Origin: Chelonobacter oris
Lineage (GTDB): Bacteria; Pseudomonadota; Gammaproteobacteria; Enterobacterales; Pasteurellaceae
DNA: 64,000 nucleotides
Reading direction: 5' to 3'
Assembly (NCBI RefSeq): GCF_000772535.1
Contig: NZ_JSUM01000014.1
Location: 225,523-289,522, forward strand
Below the pieces are notes generated by a model. The model saw only the letters and a list, made by a program, of their open reading frames with translations. It did no database searches and was not told the DNA's origin. Position 1 is the first letter of the stretch. Every line of letters starts with the position of its first letter. Of the stretch, positions 7,731 through 20,614 are shown piece by piece. The position numbers were made by a program, and so were the translations under genes.

Positions 7731-10430
7731 ATGTTTAGAACCATTGCAACCAAATTATTCGGCAGCCGTAATGAGCGCGTGTTACGCCGCCTGAACAAAC
7801 AAGTCCAAAAAATCAATCAATTGGAAACGGAATACCAAACCCTCAGTGATGAGCAATTAAAAGCCAAAACAACGGAATTCAAAACCCGCCTGCAACAGGG
7901 CGAAACGCTGGAAAAAATTCTGCCGGAAGCCTTTGCTACCGTGCGTGAAGCCTGTTTGCGCACGCTGGGGATGCGTCCGTTCGATGTGCAATTGCTCGGC
8001 GGTATGATTTTAAATGATCGCTGTATCGCCGAAATGCGCACCGGCGAAGGGAAAACCCTGACCGCCACCCTGCCTTGCTATTTGAATGCCTTAACCGGAC
8101 GCGGCGTTCATGTCGTCACGGTAAACGACTATCTGGCGCGCCGTGATGCCGAAACCAACCGCCCGTTATTTGAGTTTTTAGGCATGACCGTCGGTGTGAA
8201 TATCCCGGGATTGGCGCCGGAACAAAAACGTGCCGCTTATGCCGCCGATGTGACTTATGCGACTAACAGCGAACTGGGCTTTGACTATCTGCGCGACAAT
8301 CTGGCACATTCGCCGCAAGATCGCTTCCAACGCCCGCTGTATTATGCCTTAGTCGATGAAGTCGATTCGATTTTAATCGATGAAGCCCGCACACCGCTGA
8401 TTATCTCCGGCCAAGCGGAAGACAGCTCCGATCTGTATATTGCGATTGACAAACTGATTCCGAAGCTGGTGTTCCAAGAAAAAGAGGACAGCGAGGAATA
8501 TCAAGGCGACGGTGATTACACATTAGATTTGAAAAACAAACAGGCATTTTTGACTGAGCGCGGACAAGAAAAAATTGAAAATTTGTTGACCGAAGCCGAC
8601 TTGATGAAAGAAGGCGATTCACTGTATTCGCCGTCGCGCGTTACCCTGCTGCACCATGTTAATGCTGCACTGCGGGCTCATACCCTGTTTGAACGCAATG
8701 TGGATTATATCGTCAAAGACGGTGAAATCGTAATTGTGGACGAACACACCGGCCGTACCATGCAAGGGCGCCGTTGGTCTGAAGGGTTGCATCAGGCAAT
8801 TGAAGCCAAAGAGGGCGTACAAATTCAGAATGAAAACCAAACTACAGCGTCCATCACTTATCAAAACTACTTCCGACTATATGAAAAATTGGCTGGCATG
8901 ACCGGTACGGCAGATACCGAAGCCTTTGAATTTCAACAAATTTATGGACTTGAAACCGTTGTAGTACCAACCAACAAGCCGATGATCCGCGACGATCGTA
9001 CCGATTTGATGTATAAAAACGAAGAAGACAAATTTGCCGCCATCGTAGCCGACATCAAAGACGCCGTTGCCCGCAACCAGCCCGTGTTGGTCGGGACGAT
9101 TTCGATTGAAAAATCCGAATTATTATCACAAACTCTGACCAAAGCCGGAATTAAGCACAATGTGCTGAATGCCAAATTCCACGCACAGGAAGCGGAAATT
9201 GTAGCCGATGCCGGTGTGCCGGGTGCGGTAACCATCGCCACCAATATGGCGGGGCGCGGAACCGATATTGTATTGGGCGGCAACTGGCGTTCGGAAATCG
9301 CCAAACTTGAAAATCCGAGTGAAGAACAGATTGCCGAAATCAAGGCGGAGTGGGAAGCTCGCAATAAAATCGTAATGGAGGCCGGCGGCTTGCATATTAT
9401 CGGCACCGAACGCCATGAATCACGCCGTATCGACAACCAGTTGCGTGGCCGCTCCGGCCGTCAGGGCGACCCGGGTTCTTCCCGTTTCTACCTCTCGCTG
9501 GACGATGCCTTAATGCGGATTTATCTCAACGAAGGCAAGCTGAATATGATGCGCAAAGCATTCAGCGAACCGGGGGAAGCGATGGAATCCAAATTACTGG
9601 CGAAAGTCATTGCCAGTGCACAGGCAAAAGTTGAAGCACACAACTTCGACGGACGCAAAAACCTGCTGCAATTTGACGATGTCGCCAACGATCAGCGTCA
9701 TGCTATTTATGCACAGCGGAATGATTTGCTGGATCACGACGATATTTCCGAAACCGTCAATGTTATCCGGGAAGACGTGTTTAACAGTGTTATCGATCAA
9801 TATATTCCGCCGCAATCGCTGGAAGAAATGTGGAATATTGAGGGACTCGAGCAACGCCTGCAAACCGATTTCGCCCTATCACTGCCAATCGGTAAGTGGT
9901 TGGAAGAAGACAACAGCCTACACGAAGAGAATCTGCGCGAACGCATTCTGGCGGCAGCCGTTGCCGAACATCAGCGCAAGGAAGAGCTGGTCGGGATTGA
10001 AAATATGCGCTCTTTCGAAAAAGGGGTCATGCTACAAATCTTGGACGAATTGTGGAAAGAACATTTGGCCGCCATGGATCACTTGCGCCGCGGAATCCAT
10101 CTGCGTGGTTATGCGCAAAAAGATCCAAAGCAGGAATATAAAAAAGAGTCGTTCCAAATGTTCACCGAAATGCTGGACACGCTGAAATTCACGGTGATCA
10201 GCACCCTGAGTAAAGTACAGGTACGAACACAGGAAGAAGTCGAAGAAGCCGAACGCTTACGCCGTGAAGCCGCCGAACGTCAGGCCGCTGCAATGCAATA
10301 CCATAAAAACGGTGACGAGCCTGCCGCAGAAGGCGAGAATCAGGGTGAAGTGGCCAAAGTCAGCCGCAATGCCCCTTGCCCTTGCGGTTCCGGCAAAAAA
10401 TACAAATATTGCCACGGCAAGATTAAATAA
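7731..10430 (+). CDS. secA: Preprotein translocase ATPase SecA
   Basis: Motor of the Sec pathway: uses ATP to push unfolded preproteins through SecYEG. The product is 899 aa, normal length. Walker A MRTGEGKT is at 102-109, Walker B VDEVDSI around 208-214, helicase-like motif [10 protein letters not shown] around 505-515, [13 protein letters not shown] around 575-587, and a C-terminal zinc-binding tail with CPCGSG...YKYCH (883-895) that contacts SecB. ATG 7731 ([16 protein letters not shown]) is chosen over 7698 because it matches the family N-terminus. Its ribosome site is weak (AAAAAAGATT), consistent with control by upstream SecM. It lacks uptake sequences within the coding region. Confidence 0.98.
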   Translation: MFRTIATKLFGSRNERVLRRLNKQVQKINQLETEYQTLSDEQLKAKTTEFKTRLQQGETLEKILPEAFATVREACLRTLGMRPFDVQLLGGMILNDRCIAEMRTGEGKTLTATLPCYLNALTGRGVHVVTVNDYLARRDAETNRPLFEFLGMTVGVNIPGLAPEQKRAAYAADVTYATNSELGFDYLRDNLAHSPQDRFQRPLYYALVDEVDSILIDEARTPLIISGQAEDSSDLYIAIDKLIPKLVFQEKEDSEEYQGDGDYTLDLKNKQAFLTERGQEKIENLLTEADLMKEGDSLYSPSRVTLLHHVNAALRAHTLFERNVDYIVKDGEIVIVDEHTGRTMQGRRWSEGLHQAIEAKEGVQIQNENQTTASITYQNYFRLYEKLAGMTGTADTEAFEFQQIYGLETVVVPTNKPMIRDDRTDLMYKNEEDKFAAIVADIKDAVARNQPVLVGTISIEKSELLSQTLTKAGIKHNVLNAKFHAQEAEIVADAGVPGAVTIATNMAGRGTDIVLGGNWRSEIAKLENPSEEQIAEIKAEWEARNKIVMEAGGLHIIGTERHESRRIDNQLRGRSGRQGDPGSSRFYLSLDDALMRIYLNEGKLNMMRKAFSEPGEAMESKLLAKVIASAQAKVEAHNFDGRKNLLQFDDVANDQRHAIYAQRNDLLDHDDISETVNVIREDVFNSVIDQYIPPQSLEEMWNIEGLEQRLQTDFALSLPIGKWLEEDNSLHEENLRERILAAAVAEHQRKEELVGIENMRSFEKGVMLQILDELWKEHLAAMDHLRRGIHLRGYAQKDPKQEYKKESFQMFTEMLDTLKFTVISTLSKVQVRTQEEVEEAERLRREAAERQAAAMQYHKNGDEPAAEGENQGEVAKVSRNAPCPCGSGKKYKYCHGKIK

Positions 10431-10441
10431 CTTCACCCGAC

Positions 10442-10468
10442 AAAGGCAGGTATCCCCTGCCTTTATTA
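10442..10468 (+). terminator. Hairpin between secA and mutT (terminator/attenuator)
   Basis: AAAGGCAGG (10442-10450) pairs with CCTGCCTTT (10456-10464) around a 5-nt loop, followed by a weak T/A tract (TTTATTAAA). It ends 16 bp before the mutT ATG, so it may lower mutT expression relative to secA. Confidence 0.5.
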
Positions 10469-10480
10469 AATGGAAAAATC

Positions 10481-10891
10481 ATGACCGCACTTACCCCTAA
10501 ACCGCTTGTTAAAGTCGCTGTCGGCATTATCCGCAACGAATTCAAACAAATTTTTATCACACGCCGCTTAGAAGGCAAAGATTTCGCCCAAAGTTGGGAA
10601 TTTCCCGGTGGGAAAGTTGATCCGGGCGAAACCGAAGAACAGGCGCTGAAACGCGAACTGGAAGAAGAAATCGGTATTATGGTGCTGAAAACCGCACTTT
10701 ACGAGCGCTTTCGATTTGAATATCCGACCAAAGTGATTGAACTCAGCTTTTATCTAGTGGAAGAATGGCTGAATCAGCCCTTTGGTCGTGAGGGACAGGA
10801 CGGCTTCTGGCTAGAGCAGCATGCGCTTGACAGCGGTCAATTTCCACCGGCAAACAAGAAAATTATCGAACGCTTGCTGAATGAAAATTGA
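10481..10891 (+). CDS. mutT: 8-oxo-dGTP diphosphatase MutT
   Basis: Nudix hydrolase that removes 8-oxo-dGTP from the nucleotide pool, preventing A:T to C:G transversions. The product is 136 aa. A complete Nudix box begins GGKVDPGETEEQ at residue 43 and ends with the metal-binding REL-EE-EG segment at about 58-65, matching GX5EX7REUXEEXGU. The conserved substrate-recognition tract SWEFPGGK precedes it. It follows secA by 50 bp, the same secM-secA-mutT order as in E. coli. Confidence 0.94.
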   Translation: MTALTPKPLVKVAVGIIRNEFKQIFITRRLEGKDFAQSWEFPGGKVDPGETEEQALKRELEEEIGIMVLKTALYERFRFEYPTKVIELSFYLVEEWLNQPFGREGQDGFWLEQHALDSGQFPPANKKIIERLLNEN

Positions 10892-10916
10892 ACCGTCATC
10901 AGCGACGGTACCTGCG

Positions 10917-10945
10917 TTGAACCGCACTTTGAAAGTGCGGTTCAA
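10917..10945. terminator. Bidirectional inverted uptake-sequence terminator (mutT / argD)
   Basis: Perfect inverted repeat: a 14-nt arm 10917-10930 containing ACCGCACTT and its complement 10932-10945 containing AAGTGCGGT. It lies between the convergent mutT and argD genes. Paired uptake sequences commonly serve as terminators in this family. Confidence 0.7.
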
Positions 10946-10982
10946 TTCGGGAAATCACCTCTCAGCGATAAACTTTTTCATT

Positions 10983-12191
<1,209 letters not shown>

Positions 12192-12344
12192 TTATCCTGT
12201 ACACGCAAATGCTTCATCTAAAATAAAACGATTTGCACAGTGGATCAATAGTTATCGCACGCTAATTTGAGAAGTGCGATGTAGAATTGCGTATTGTCTT
12301 GCCATTATGGCATATTTGGGCAAGATCGCATCGCAAGGAAAACT

Positions 12345-12515
12345 ATGCCCTTTTCAGAACAGGAAAAAGCACAATTACGCCGGCTGAAATATGTCGGTGA
12401 TACGGTAATCAATCGCTTAGAACAAATCGGCATTCACTCTTTCGAACAATTGGCAAAAGAGCGGTATGAAGACATCTGTACGCGAATTGCCGCCTTATTA
12501 GGCAGCAATTGTTGA
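12345..12515 (+). CDS. Small helix-hairpin-helix protein of unknown role
   Basis: 56 aa, starting MPFSEQEKAQLRRLKYVG. It contains LKYVGDTVINRLEQIGIHSFEQLA, the pattern of a helix-hairpin-helix domain (hairpin at VGDTVINRLEQIGI), similar in kind to the C-terminal domain of TfoX/Sxy and to Cdd1-type proteins that may bind DNA. AAGGA lies 6 nt before ATG 12345; the longer in-frame reading from 12294 has no such site. It stands alone between argD (divergent) and tldD (convergent). It carries one AAGAGCGGT variant at 12457-12465. Function unknown. Confidence 0.7.
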   Translation: MPFSEQEKAQLRRLKYVGDTVINRLEQIGIHSFEQLAKERYEDICTRIAALLGSNC

Positions 12516-12577
12516 AAAAACAGCCCACAGACAAAAGCGGCGATTAACGCCGCCATCGAGTTGGCAAAGCGTGGTGG

Positions 12578-14023
12578 TTAACTGGTTCCGCCGACAGTAA
12601 TACGATCGATTTTCAGTGCCGGCTGGCCGACACCGACCGGCACGCTCTGCCCTTCTTTGCCGCAAACACCGATACCCGGGTCAAGCTCCATTTCGTCTGC
12701 CACCATTGAGACATTTTGCATCACCTCGATTCCGCTGCCGATCAGGGTTGCCCCAATCACCGGTTTGGTGATTTTGCCCTTTTCAATCAGATACGCTTCC
12801 GAAGTAGAGAATACAAATTTACCGGAAGTAATATCCACCTGACCGCCGCCAAAGTGCGGTGCATAAATACCGTTTTCAACCGAAGCGATCAGCTCGTCAA
12901 ATTTGCTTTGCCCCGCCAACATATAAGTGTTGGTCATACGCGGCATCGGCAAATGCGCATAGGATTCGCGCCGCCCGTTGCCGGTCGGACCGACCCCCAT
13001 CAGACGGGCATTCATCTTATCCTGCATATAACCTTTCAGAATTCCATTTTCAATCAATATATTACGCTGACTCGGAACGCCTTCGTCATCCACAGTCAAT
13101 GAGCCGCGCCGATCGGCCAATGTCCCGTCATCCACGATCGTACACAAGGACGACGTCACCTGTTCTCCGATTTTACCGCTGAATAGCGACGATTTTTTGC
13201 GGTTGAAATCGCCTTCCAAACCATGCCCGACCGCTTCGTGCAGCAATACGCCCGGCCAGCCTGCGCCAAGTACCACCGGCATCATGCCCGCCGGCGCCTG
13301 AACCGCACTTAACTTCACCAACGCCTGACGCACCGCTTCTTTGCTGAACCATACCGCGCGACTGACACCTTGATAATCTTCCAACAGCCAATCCAACGCA
13401 AACCGTCCGCCGGCGCCGCTGCTGCCGCTCTGCCGTTTGCCGTCCTGTTCGACCAATACGGAAACGGAAAGGCGAATTAGCGGGCGAATATCCGCCGCCA
13501 GTGTGCCGTCGGTTGCCGCAACCAACATCTCTTCATACAGCGAATTAATACTGGCGGAAACCTGAATAACGCGCGGATCTTCCGCTCGTGCGGTTTGATC
13601 GATCAAATGCAGCAATTCGATTTTCTTTTCACGGCTCAGACTAGGCAAGGGATTGAGCGCCGCATAACGCATTTCCGCAATGGTCGGTTTTAAAATAATC
13701 GCTGTCGTAGAAGAAGATTTGGTTTGTGCAATCGCTTTGGTTGCCTCCACACATTGTAATAATTGCGGCAAATTAATCTGATCGGCATAGGCAAAAGCGG
13801 TTTTTTCGCCACTGACCGCTCTAACGCCCACCCCACGGTCAATATGAAATCCGCCTTCTTTGATAATGCCGTCTTCCAATACCCAATTTTCATCCATTGA
13901 AGATTGAAAATAGAGATCGGCATAATCAATTTTCCGTGTCGAAAAATGATCCAAAATATTGCTCAATCGGGCAACGGATAGATCACTGGCTTCCAATAAT
14001 GCTGATGATACTTTTGTTAACAT
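12578..14023 (-). CDS. tldD: Metalloprotease TldD
   Basis: Zinc protease subunit that, with TldE/PmbA, degrades unfolded peptides and processes microcin-type precursors. The product is 481 aa, family length. The metal-binding motif [11 protein letters not shown] starts at residue 262 (HExxxH). Glycine-rich segments [11 protein letters not shown] and [15 protein letters not shown] are typical. It lies 29 bp downstream of rng on the same strand; in E. coli yhdP sits between these two genes and is missing here. Confidence 0.95.
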   Translation of the reverse strand: MLTKVSSALLEASDLSVARLSNILDHFSTRKIDYADLYFQSSMDENWVLEDGIIKEGGFHIDRGVGVRAVSGEKTAFAYADQINLPQLLQCVEATKAIAQTKSSSTTAIILKPTIAEMRYAALNPLPSLSREKKIELLHLIDQTARAEDPRVIQVSASINSLYEEMLVAATDGTLAADIRPLIRLSVSVLVEQDGKRQSGSSGAGGRFALDWLLEDYQGVSRAVWFSKEAVRQALVKLSAVQAPAGMMPVVLGAGWPGVLLHEAVGHGLEGDFNRKKSSLFSGKIGEQVTSSLCTIVDDGTLADRRGSLTVDDEGVPSQRNILIENGILKGYMQDKMNARLMGVGPTGNGRRESYAHLPMPRMTNTYMLAGQSKFDELIASVENGIYAPHFGGGQVDITSGKFVFSTSEAYLIEKGKITKPVIGATLIGSGIEVMQNVSMVADEMELDPGIGVCGKEGQSVPVGVGQPALKIDRITVGGTS

Positions 14024-14052
14024 AATTTTTCTCTATTTAGGCTCGGCTGCGA

Positions 14053-15531
14053 TTACATGATCACAACGTCAAATTGTTCTTGGTTATAAAAGACTTCAGT
14101 TTTGATTTGCACCTGTTTACCGATAAACACTTCCAGCTCTGCCAAAATGCCGTGTGCTTCTTCATTGATAAGATAGTCCGCTACCGCTCTTGAGGCATAC
14201 ACCAAAAATTGTTCGCTGTCGTATTGGTGATGGATACGCACAATTTCACGCACGATTTCATAACTGACCGTTTCCACCGTTTTCAAATTTCCGCGCCCTT
14301 TACACGCCGGACATTCGGTACACAATATATGTTCCAAACTTTCGCGCGTGCGTTTGCGAGTCATCTCAACCAAGCCCAGTTGAGTAAAGCCGTTGACGCT
14401 GGTTTTCACCCGATCACGGGAAAGCGCTTCGTTCAGTGATTGCAGCACCCGCTCGCGGTGCTCCTCACTTTGCATATCAATAAAATCAATAATGATGATC
14501 CCGCCCAGATTACGCAGTTGCAACTGCTGGGCGATGGTTTGCGTCGCTTCGACATTGGTATTGAAGATGGTTTCTTCCAGATTACGATGACCGACAAATC
14601 CGCCGGTATTAATATCGATGGTGGTCATCGCTTCGGTTTGCTCAATAATCAGGTAACCGCCGGATTTCAGATTGACCCGTTTTTCCAACGCACGCTGAAT
14701 CGCATTTTCCACACTGTATAAATCAAACAACGGCGAATTACCGCTATACAGCGACAAGCGCTGGGTGAGCTCCGGCATAAATTCCTGTGTGAAAGTTTGA
14801 ACCTCTTGAAAAGTCAGCTTGGAATCAATGCGAATCAAATCAATCTGCGTGCCGACAAAATCACGCAATACACGCTGTGCCAACGCCAGTTCGCCGTATA
14901 GCATCGATCGGGTCGGATACTTCTGTTTGCGCTCCATCACTTTACGCCACAGCCGCTTCAAAAACTGTGCATCTTGGCTCAACTCTTCTTCAGAGCTGCC
15001 CTCCGAGGCAGTGCGGACGATAAAGCCGCCCAACTCATCACAATAGCCTTCAACCAATGCTTTTAGCCGTGCCCGCTCCTCTTCGCTTTCAATCCGTTGC
15101 GAAACGCCGACATGGCTGTTTTCCGGCATAAACACCAAATAACGGGACGGTAGGGTAATATCGGTGGTCAAACGTGCGCCCTTAGTGCCGAGCGGATCTT
15201 TCACCACCTGCACCACAATATCCTGCCCTTCACGCACCAATTCACTGATGTCTTTCACAATAAACTGCTTTTTTTCCGATTCATCGACACATTCGGTATG
15301 CGACACGATGTCGGAAGCATGCAAAAACGCCGCCTTTTCTAAGCCGATGTCGACAAACGCCGACTGCATACCCGGCAGCACCCGCATTACCCTACCTTTA
15401 TAAATATTCCCGACCAGCCCGCGTTTGGCTTCGCGTTCAATATGCACTTCTTTTAACACGCCGGTATCGAGTAACGCAATTCGGGTCTCATTTGGCGTTA
15501 CATTCACCAATAACTCTACACTCGATGTCAT
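14053..15531 (-). CDS. rng: Ribonuclease G
   Basis: Single-strand-specific endoribonuclease that matures the 5' end of 16S rRNA and helps mRNA decay. The product is 492 aa, matching RNase G rather than the much longer RNase E. The N-terminal S1-type RNA-binding domain (about 37-128) begins NIYKGRVMRVLPGMQSAFVD; the DNase I-like catalytic part contains IDINTGGFVG and IIIDFIDM (metal-binding aspartates); and a zinc-link type Cys motif, CTECPACKGRG, follows near residue 405. It has its own upstream region with one uptake sequence and is probably cotranscribed with tldD. Confidence 0.96.
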   Translation of the reverse strand: MTSSVELLVNVTPNETRIALLDTGVLKEVHIEREAKRGLVGNIYKGRVMRVLPGMQSAFVDIGLEKAAFLHASDIVSHTECVDESEKKQFIVKDISELVREGQDIVVQVVKDPLGTKGARLTTDITLPSRYLVFMPENSHVGVSQRIESEEERARLKALVEGYCDELGGFIVRTASEGSSEEELSQDAQFLKRLWRKVMERKQKYPTRSMLYGELALAQRVLRDFVGTQIDLIRIDSKLTFQEVQTFTQEFMPELTQRLSLYSGNSPLFDLYSVENAIQRALEKRVNLKSGGYLIIEQTEAMTTIDINTGGFVGHRNLEETIFNTNVEATQTIAQQLQLRNLGGIIIIDFIDMQSEEHRERVLQSLNEALSRDRVKTSVNGFTQLGLVEMTRKRTRESLEHILCTECPACKGRGNLKTVETVSYEIVREIVRIHHQYDSEQFLVYASRAVADYLINEEAHGILAELEVFIGKQVQIKTEVFYNQEQFDVVIM

Positions 15532-15645
15532 ACTATGTCCGTTATTATCGAAAATTAATGCGTTGTATTCTATCGTAAAACCGCACTTGGCTGAAATTGG
15601 ATTTGACTTTCATTCTCTGATTTTTCAGTTATTGTGATAAAGCGC

Positions 15646-15670
15646 AAAAAGAAACCCGGACTGGCCGGGT
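15646..15670 (-). terminator. Terminator after murA
   Basis: On the minus strand ACCCGG-CCAGT-CCGGGT is followed by TTTCTTTTT (stem arms 15665-15670 and 15654-15659). It ends the mlaFEDCB-ibaG-murA transcript. Confidence 0.75.
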
Positions 15671-15702
15671 CTCAAATACCTATTTTACGGTAGATTAACG
15701 GA

Positions 15703-17004
<1,302 letters not shown>

Positions 17005-17008
17005 TCAA

Positions 17009-17263
17009 TCAAAGTCCGTTCAATAACCGCACTTTCCGCCATTTTTCAACGGTAAACGTTTTGATCGACAATGCATGAATATCATTGGTTGAGATATACT
17101 GCATTAATGGCGCGTAAATCATCTGCTGCTGTTTTACCTTATTCATGGCGGCAAAATCGTCACTGACGGCGGTCACATTGAAATGTGCGTTTTCCCCGCT
17201 GACATACACTTCCGCCAGATTCAGCTGATCACGCAAAATCGCTTCTATTGCTTGTGCATCCAT
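17009..17263 (-). CDS. ibaG: BolA-family protein IbaG
   Basis: 84-aa BolA-like protein, an acid-stress factor that binds [2Fe-2S] with monothiol glutaredoxin. It shows the BolA-type fold signature: an N-terminal helix (MDAQAIEAILRDQL), strand HFNVTAV with the conserved His, then SDDFAAMNKVKQQQMIYAPL and the terminal THTDxxx-like region NDIHALSIKTFT. Positioned between mlaB and murA exactly as in E. coli (yrbA). Confidence 0.9.
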   Translation of the reverse strand: MDAQAIEAILRDQLNLAEVYVSGENAHFNVTAVSDDFAAMNKVKQQQMIYAPLMQYISTNDIHALSIKTFTVEKWRKVRLLNGL

Positions 17264-17283
17264 TCTCTTTCTATCCTTGGGCT

Positions 17284-17613
17284 TTACGGCTGTATAAAAG
17301 GTTTAATCCACTGTTCGAGATCGTATAATTCGGCAAAATCCTCGACCAAGTGCGGTACGTCGATCAATTTCACCCTGCTGCGCTGCGAATAGTGATGAAT
17401 AATTTCACATATTAACACAAAACCGGCAGAATCCACCGTTTCAAGGTGACTTAGCTCAATATATAGACAAGCTTTTTGTTGTGCGGCGCTTTCTTCCGCC
17501 AACAACGAAGCGCGCTGCCGCCATAACGGCAACAGCGTGCTGCGGGTCAGAGAGCCGCGTAATTGCAGAGTAACAGCCTGTTCACTACTGCTGACATTCC
17601 ATTCAAAATGCAA
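17284..17613 (-). CDS. mlaB: Phospholipid ABC transporter STAS subunit MlaB
   Basis: Small cytoplasmic STAS-domain protein (109 aa) that binds the MlaF ATPase and is needed for MlaFEDB activity in outer-membrane lipid asymmetry. The STAS signature appears as LETVDSAGFVLICEI (about residues 58-72). It starts 11 bp after the mlaC stop in the same operon. Sequence is weakly conserved, and identification rests on fold signature plus operon position. Confidence 0.9.
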   Translation of the reverse strand: MHFEWNVSSSEQAVTLQLRGSLTRSTLLPLWRQRASLLAEESAAQQKACLYIELSHLETVDSAGFVLICEIIHHYSQRSRVKLIDVPHLVEDFAELYDLEQWIKPFIQP

Positions 17614-17624
17614 GCTGGTAACCT

Positions 17625-18269
17625 CTAGTTTTCTAATTTGATCGGCGCTGCCGCACTTTTCCGGATTTGTGCGGTCAGGGCGTCAATGCCTTGCTGGCGT
17701 AAAATATTACTCCATTCGTTTTTCTTGGTTTCCACCATGCTGACGCCTTCCGCCGCCATATCGTATGCCTGCCATTGTCCTGTTCTGGTATTTTTTCGCC
17801 ATTTAAAATCCAAATTAATCGGCGCAGCGCCGGTAGTCTGGATAATATTCACCCTGATGCTGAGGATATTCTGATCGCCGATCGGTTTTTCCGCTTCGAT
17901 TTGGATACGCTGATTTTTATACATGGTCAGCACTTGTGCATAAGACTGTTCAATAAAACCGGCGAAGGCGCTGAAAAACTGATCACGCTGTGCCGGCGTA
18001 GTGCTTTTAAAATATTGCCCCAGCACTAACGATCCCGCATAATTGACATGGATATACGGCATTAATTCCTGCTTGACGATGGTGCGCATATAATTCGGAT
18101 CTTGCCGGATTTTTGACTGATTGTCGCTAATCGAGGCAAACAGTTTGTCCGACGCCTGCTGCATTAATTGATACGGATTATCCGCCGCCGTTGCCTGTAA
18201 CGAGGTAAACAGCGCCATCAACAATACCGCACTTACAGTAAACCATTTATTTAACATTTTCTTTAGCAT
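17625..18269 (-). CDS. mlaC: Periplasmic phospholipid-binding protein MlaC
   Basis: Shuttles phospholipid between the outer-membrane MlaA complex and inner-membrane MlaFEDB. The product is 214 aa with a signal peptide (basic MLKKMLNKW, hydrophobic core, cleavage after QATA/A near residue 28). Family hallmarks: YMRTIVKQELMPYIHVNYAGSLVLG and the C-terminal GVSMVETKKNEWSNILRQQGIDAL. It sits 44 bp after mlaD. Confidence 0.95.
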   Translation of the reverse strand: MLKKMLNKWFTVSAVLLMALFTSLQATAADNPYQLMQQASDKLFASISDNQSKIRQDPNYMRTIVKQELMPYIHVNYAGSLVLGQYFKSTTPAQRDQFFSAFAGFIEQSYAQVLTMYKNQRIQIEAEKPIGDQNILSIRVNIIQTTGAAPINLDFKWRKNTRTGQWQAYDMAAEGVSMVETKKNEWSNILRQQGIDALTAQIRKSAAAPIKLEN

Positions 18270-18313
18270 TTGCTTTCTCCTGTTCAGAATGTCTTGTCGA
18301 CTTTCACACCGGC

Positions 18314-18814
18314 TTATTCTGCCGTCGCTTCAGCTGCTTTGTTGTCACTCGGTTTGTCACCGTAGAGAAACTGCCCGATTAAATCTTCCAATACCATGGC
18401 TGACGTCGTGTCATGAATCGTATCGCCGTTTTTCAGCATGGCAACATCACCGTCGTCAAATCCCATATTCAGCGACAGATACTGCTCGCCCAGCAAGCCG
18501 GAGGTTTTAATCGATAACGAGCTGGTCTCCGGGATTTTATTGTATTCTTGATCGATACTCAGGCTGACTTTCGGCAAATAACTTTCCTGATCAAGCGTAA
18601 TATCCGTTACCCGACCGATAACGACCCCGCCGGTTTTCACCGCCGCCCGCACCTTAAGACCGCCGATATTGTTAAAAGTTGCCTGTAACTGATAACTTTT
18701 GCTATCGCTGAATCCTTGCACATTGGCCACACGCAAGCCTAAAAAAACCAGCGCGGCAATGCCCAGCAATAAAAATAATCCGACCCAAAATTCATATTTA
18801 ATGGTTTGACGCAT
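18314..18814 (-). CDS. mlaD: MCE-domain lipid transporter subunit MlaD
   Basis: Membrane-anchored MCE protein that forms the hexameric periplasmic ring of MlaFEDB. The product is 166 aa with a single N-terminal membrane helix (about residues 8-30; FWVGLFLLLGIAALVFLGL). The MCE domain, about residues 38-115, contains FNNIGGLKVRAAVKTGGVVIGRV and LLGEQYLSL. The C-terminus is short and Ala/Glu-rich. It lies 37 bp after mlaE. Confidence 0.95.
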   Translation of the reverse strand: MRQTIKYEFWVGLFLLLGIAALVFLGLRVANVQGFSDSKSYQLQATFNNIGGLKVRAAVKTGGVVIGRVTDITLDQESYLPKVSLSIDQEYNKIPETSSLSIKTSGLLGEQYLSLNMGFDDGDVAMLKNGDTIHDTTSAMVLEDLIGQFLYGDKPSDNKAAEATAE

Positions 18815-18851
18815 TTTTCTTTCCTTTCCTGTCTAACGCTTCGTCAAGCGC

Positions 18852-19637
18852 TTAATTTCCGCCGAACATCATGGCGGTTAAAATAAAATCCAAAGCCAAT
18901 ACGGTCAATGAGGCGTGTACCACCGTTTTGGTTGTCGCCCGACTGATCCCTTCCGATGTCGGGCGCGCGTCATAGCCGTTAAATAATGCAATCCAAACTA
19001 CCGCAACGGCAAAGACAACACTTTTAATCACACCGTTGAGAATATCCGTTTTCCAACTGACCGAATTTTGCATCACCGACCAGAAGCTGCCGCCGTCTAC
19101 GCCTTTCCAGTCAACGCCGACCAGTGCGCCGCCCCAGATTCCGATCGCCACAAAAATCACGGTTAAAATCGGCATGGATATAATCCCGGCCCAAAAACGC
19201 GGCGAAATCACTCGCCGCAGCGGATCCACCGCCATCATCTCCAGACTGGAAAGCTGTTCGGTCGCTTTCATCAATCCGATTTCCGCCGTCAGCGCCGACC
19301 CCGCCCGTCCGGCAAATAAAAGTGCGGTCACCACCGGCCCCAGCTCGCGCAATAACGATAAGGCAACCAGCTGCCCCAGACTGCTTTCCGCCGCAAAGCC
19401 GACCAAAACGACATACCCCTGTAAGCCCAATACCATGCCGATAAACAGGCCTGATAATAAAATAATCAACAGCGACTGCACACCTAATACATAAAGCTGT
19501 TTCACCAGCAGCGGAAAATATTTTTTCGGTTGCGGTATGCCGACCAGTGCGCCATACAGCATGAAACCGGAACGCCCCAATGCCCGAAACGTGCTGATCA
19601 CTGCACCGCCGAGTTTAGAAATGGCTGAAATTATCAT
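18852..19637 (-). CDS. mlaE: Phospholipid ABC transporter permease MlaE
   Basis: Integral membrane permease of the MlaFEDB complex. The product is 261 aa with about five to six hydrophobic segments, including [20 protein letters not shown] and the conserved [21 protein letters not shown] cytoplasmic coupling region that contacts MlaF. The start overlaps the mlaF stop by 4 bp (19634-19637), showing translational coupling. Confidence 0.96.
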   Translation of the reverse strand: MIISAISKLGGAVISTFRALGRSGFMLYGALVGIPQPKKYFPLLVKQLYVLGVQSLLIILLSGLFIGMVLGLQGYVVLVGFAAESSLGQLVALSLLRELGPVVTALLFAGRAGSALTAEIGLMKATEQLSSLEMMAVDPLRRVISPRFWAGIISMPILTVIFVAIGIWGGALVGVDWKGVDGGSFWSVMQNSVSWKTDILNGVIKSVVFAVAVVWIALFNGYDARPTSEGISRATTKTVVHASLTVLALDFILTAMMFGGN

Positions 19638-20428
19638 ACAAATAGCTCGTCTATATAATTTTGTGCAGGATAGTGAAATTGCACCGGTCCGTCTTCCTGA
19701 CCGGACAAAAATTGAATGACTCGCGGATCCTCGCTTTGTTTCAATTGTTCGGCACTGCCTTCGGCAATCACCGTCTGATCCGCTACAATGTAGGCATAAT
19801 CGGCAATACTCAAGACTTCCTGCACATCATGTGAAACCACAATCGAGGTCAACTTCAGGGTTTTATTCAATCGTTTTATCAGGCTCACGATAACGCCCAT
19901 GCTGATCGGATCCTGTCCGGTAAACGGCTCGTCATACATCACCAAATCCGGATCAAGCGCTACCGCTCTTGCCAATGCCACCCGCCGCGCCATACCACCG
20001 GAAAGCTCCGACGGCATTAGCCCGGCGGCACCGCGCAGTCCGACCGCTTCCAACTTCAATAACGTTAACTGTCGAACCAGCGCTTCCGGCAGATGACTGT
20101 GTTCTCGCAGCGGAAAAGCGACATTATCGAAGGTGGAAATATCGGTAAACAATGCTCCCGACTGAAACAGCATCCCCATTCGTTTACGAACCTGATACAA
20201 CCGGCTGTTCGACAAACGGGTAATATCCTCTCCGTCAAACAGAATTTGCCCCGAATCGGGAAACAGTTGCCCGCCGATAAGCTTCAGCAGGGTTGTTTTG
20301 CCTATGCCGGAAGGTCCCATTATTGCGGTGATTTTACCCGTCTCAACCTTCAGATTAAGTCCTTGATAAATAGTTCTTGAGCCGCGTTTAAATATGAGAT
20401 CTTTCACCTCAACTAAATATTTATTCAT
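19634..20428 (-). CDS. mlaF: Phospholipid ABC transporter ATPase MlaF
   Basis: Energises MlaFEDB lipid transport. The product is 264 aa. Walker [10 protein letters not shown] (about 38-46), signature [14 protein letters not shown] (about 141-154) and Walker [16 protein letters not shown] are all present, with the switch His in VVSHD. It is the first gene of the mla-murA operon, divergent from lptC across about 190 bp. In E. coli yrbG-kdsD-kdsC lie between this divergent point and lptC; none of the three is here. Confidence 0.96.
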   Translation of the reverse strand: MNKYLVEVKDLIFKRGSRTIYQGLNLKVETGKITAIMGPSGIGKTTLLKLIGGQLFPDSGQILFDGEDITRLSNSRLYQVRKRMGMLFQSGALFTDISTFDNVAFPLREHSHLPEALVRQLTLLKLEAVGLRGAAGLMPSELSGGMARRVALARAVALDPDLVMYDEPFTGQDPISMGVIVSLIKRLNKTLKLTSIVVSHDVQEVLSIADYAYIVADQTVIAEGSAEQLKQSEDPRVIQFLSGQEDGPVQFHYPAQNYIDELFV

Positions 20429-20614
20429 TCTACGCCTTGGGTTACTTCGCTTACCGCAAATGGTAATCGGTTCAAATCTTGTATGAAATTCGCCGTAATG
20501 TCAAATACTCCCCTGTTTTGAGTCCGGATTAATTCTCTTGGACTTGCCTAAACACAGCAAATTTATGTTAGAATTTCAAATCCCTTAATTTTTGACTCTT
20601 CAGCAGGAAAGCAG

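Noticed and set aside
8942..9436. 164-aa open frame opposite secA
   Set aside because: Antisense shadow of a highly conserved gene with high third-position GC; no independent support.
12254..12280. Inverted repeat ATCGCAC...GTGCGAT upstream of the HhH gene
   Set aside because: 7-bp arms with 13-nt spacing; it resembles a degenerate uptake-sequence pair and has no T-run. Function cannot be argued.
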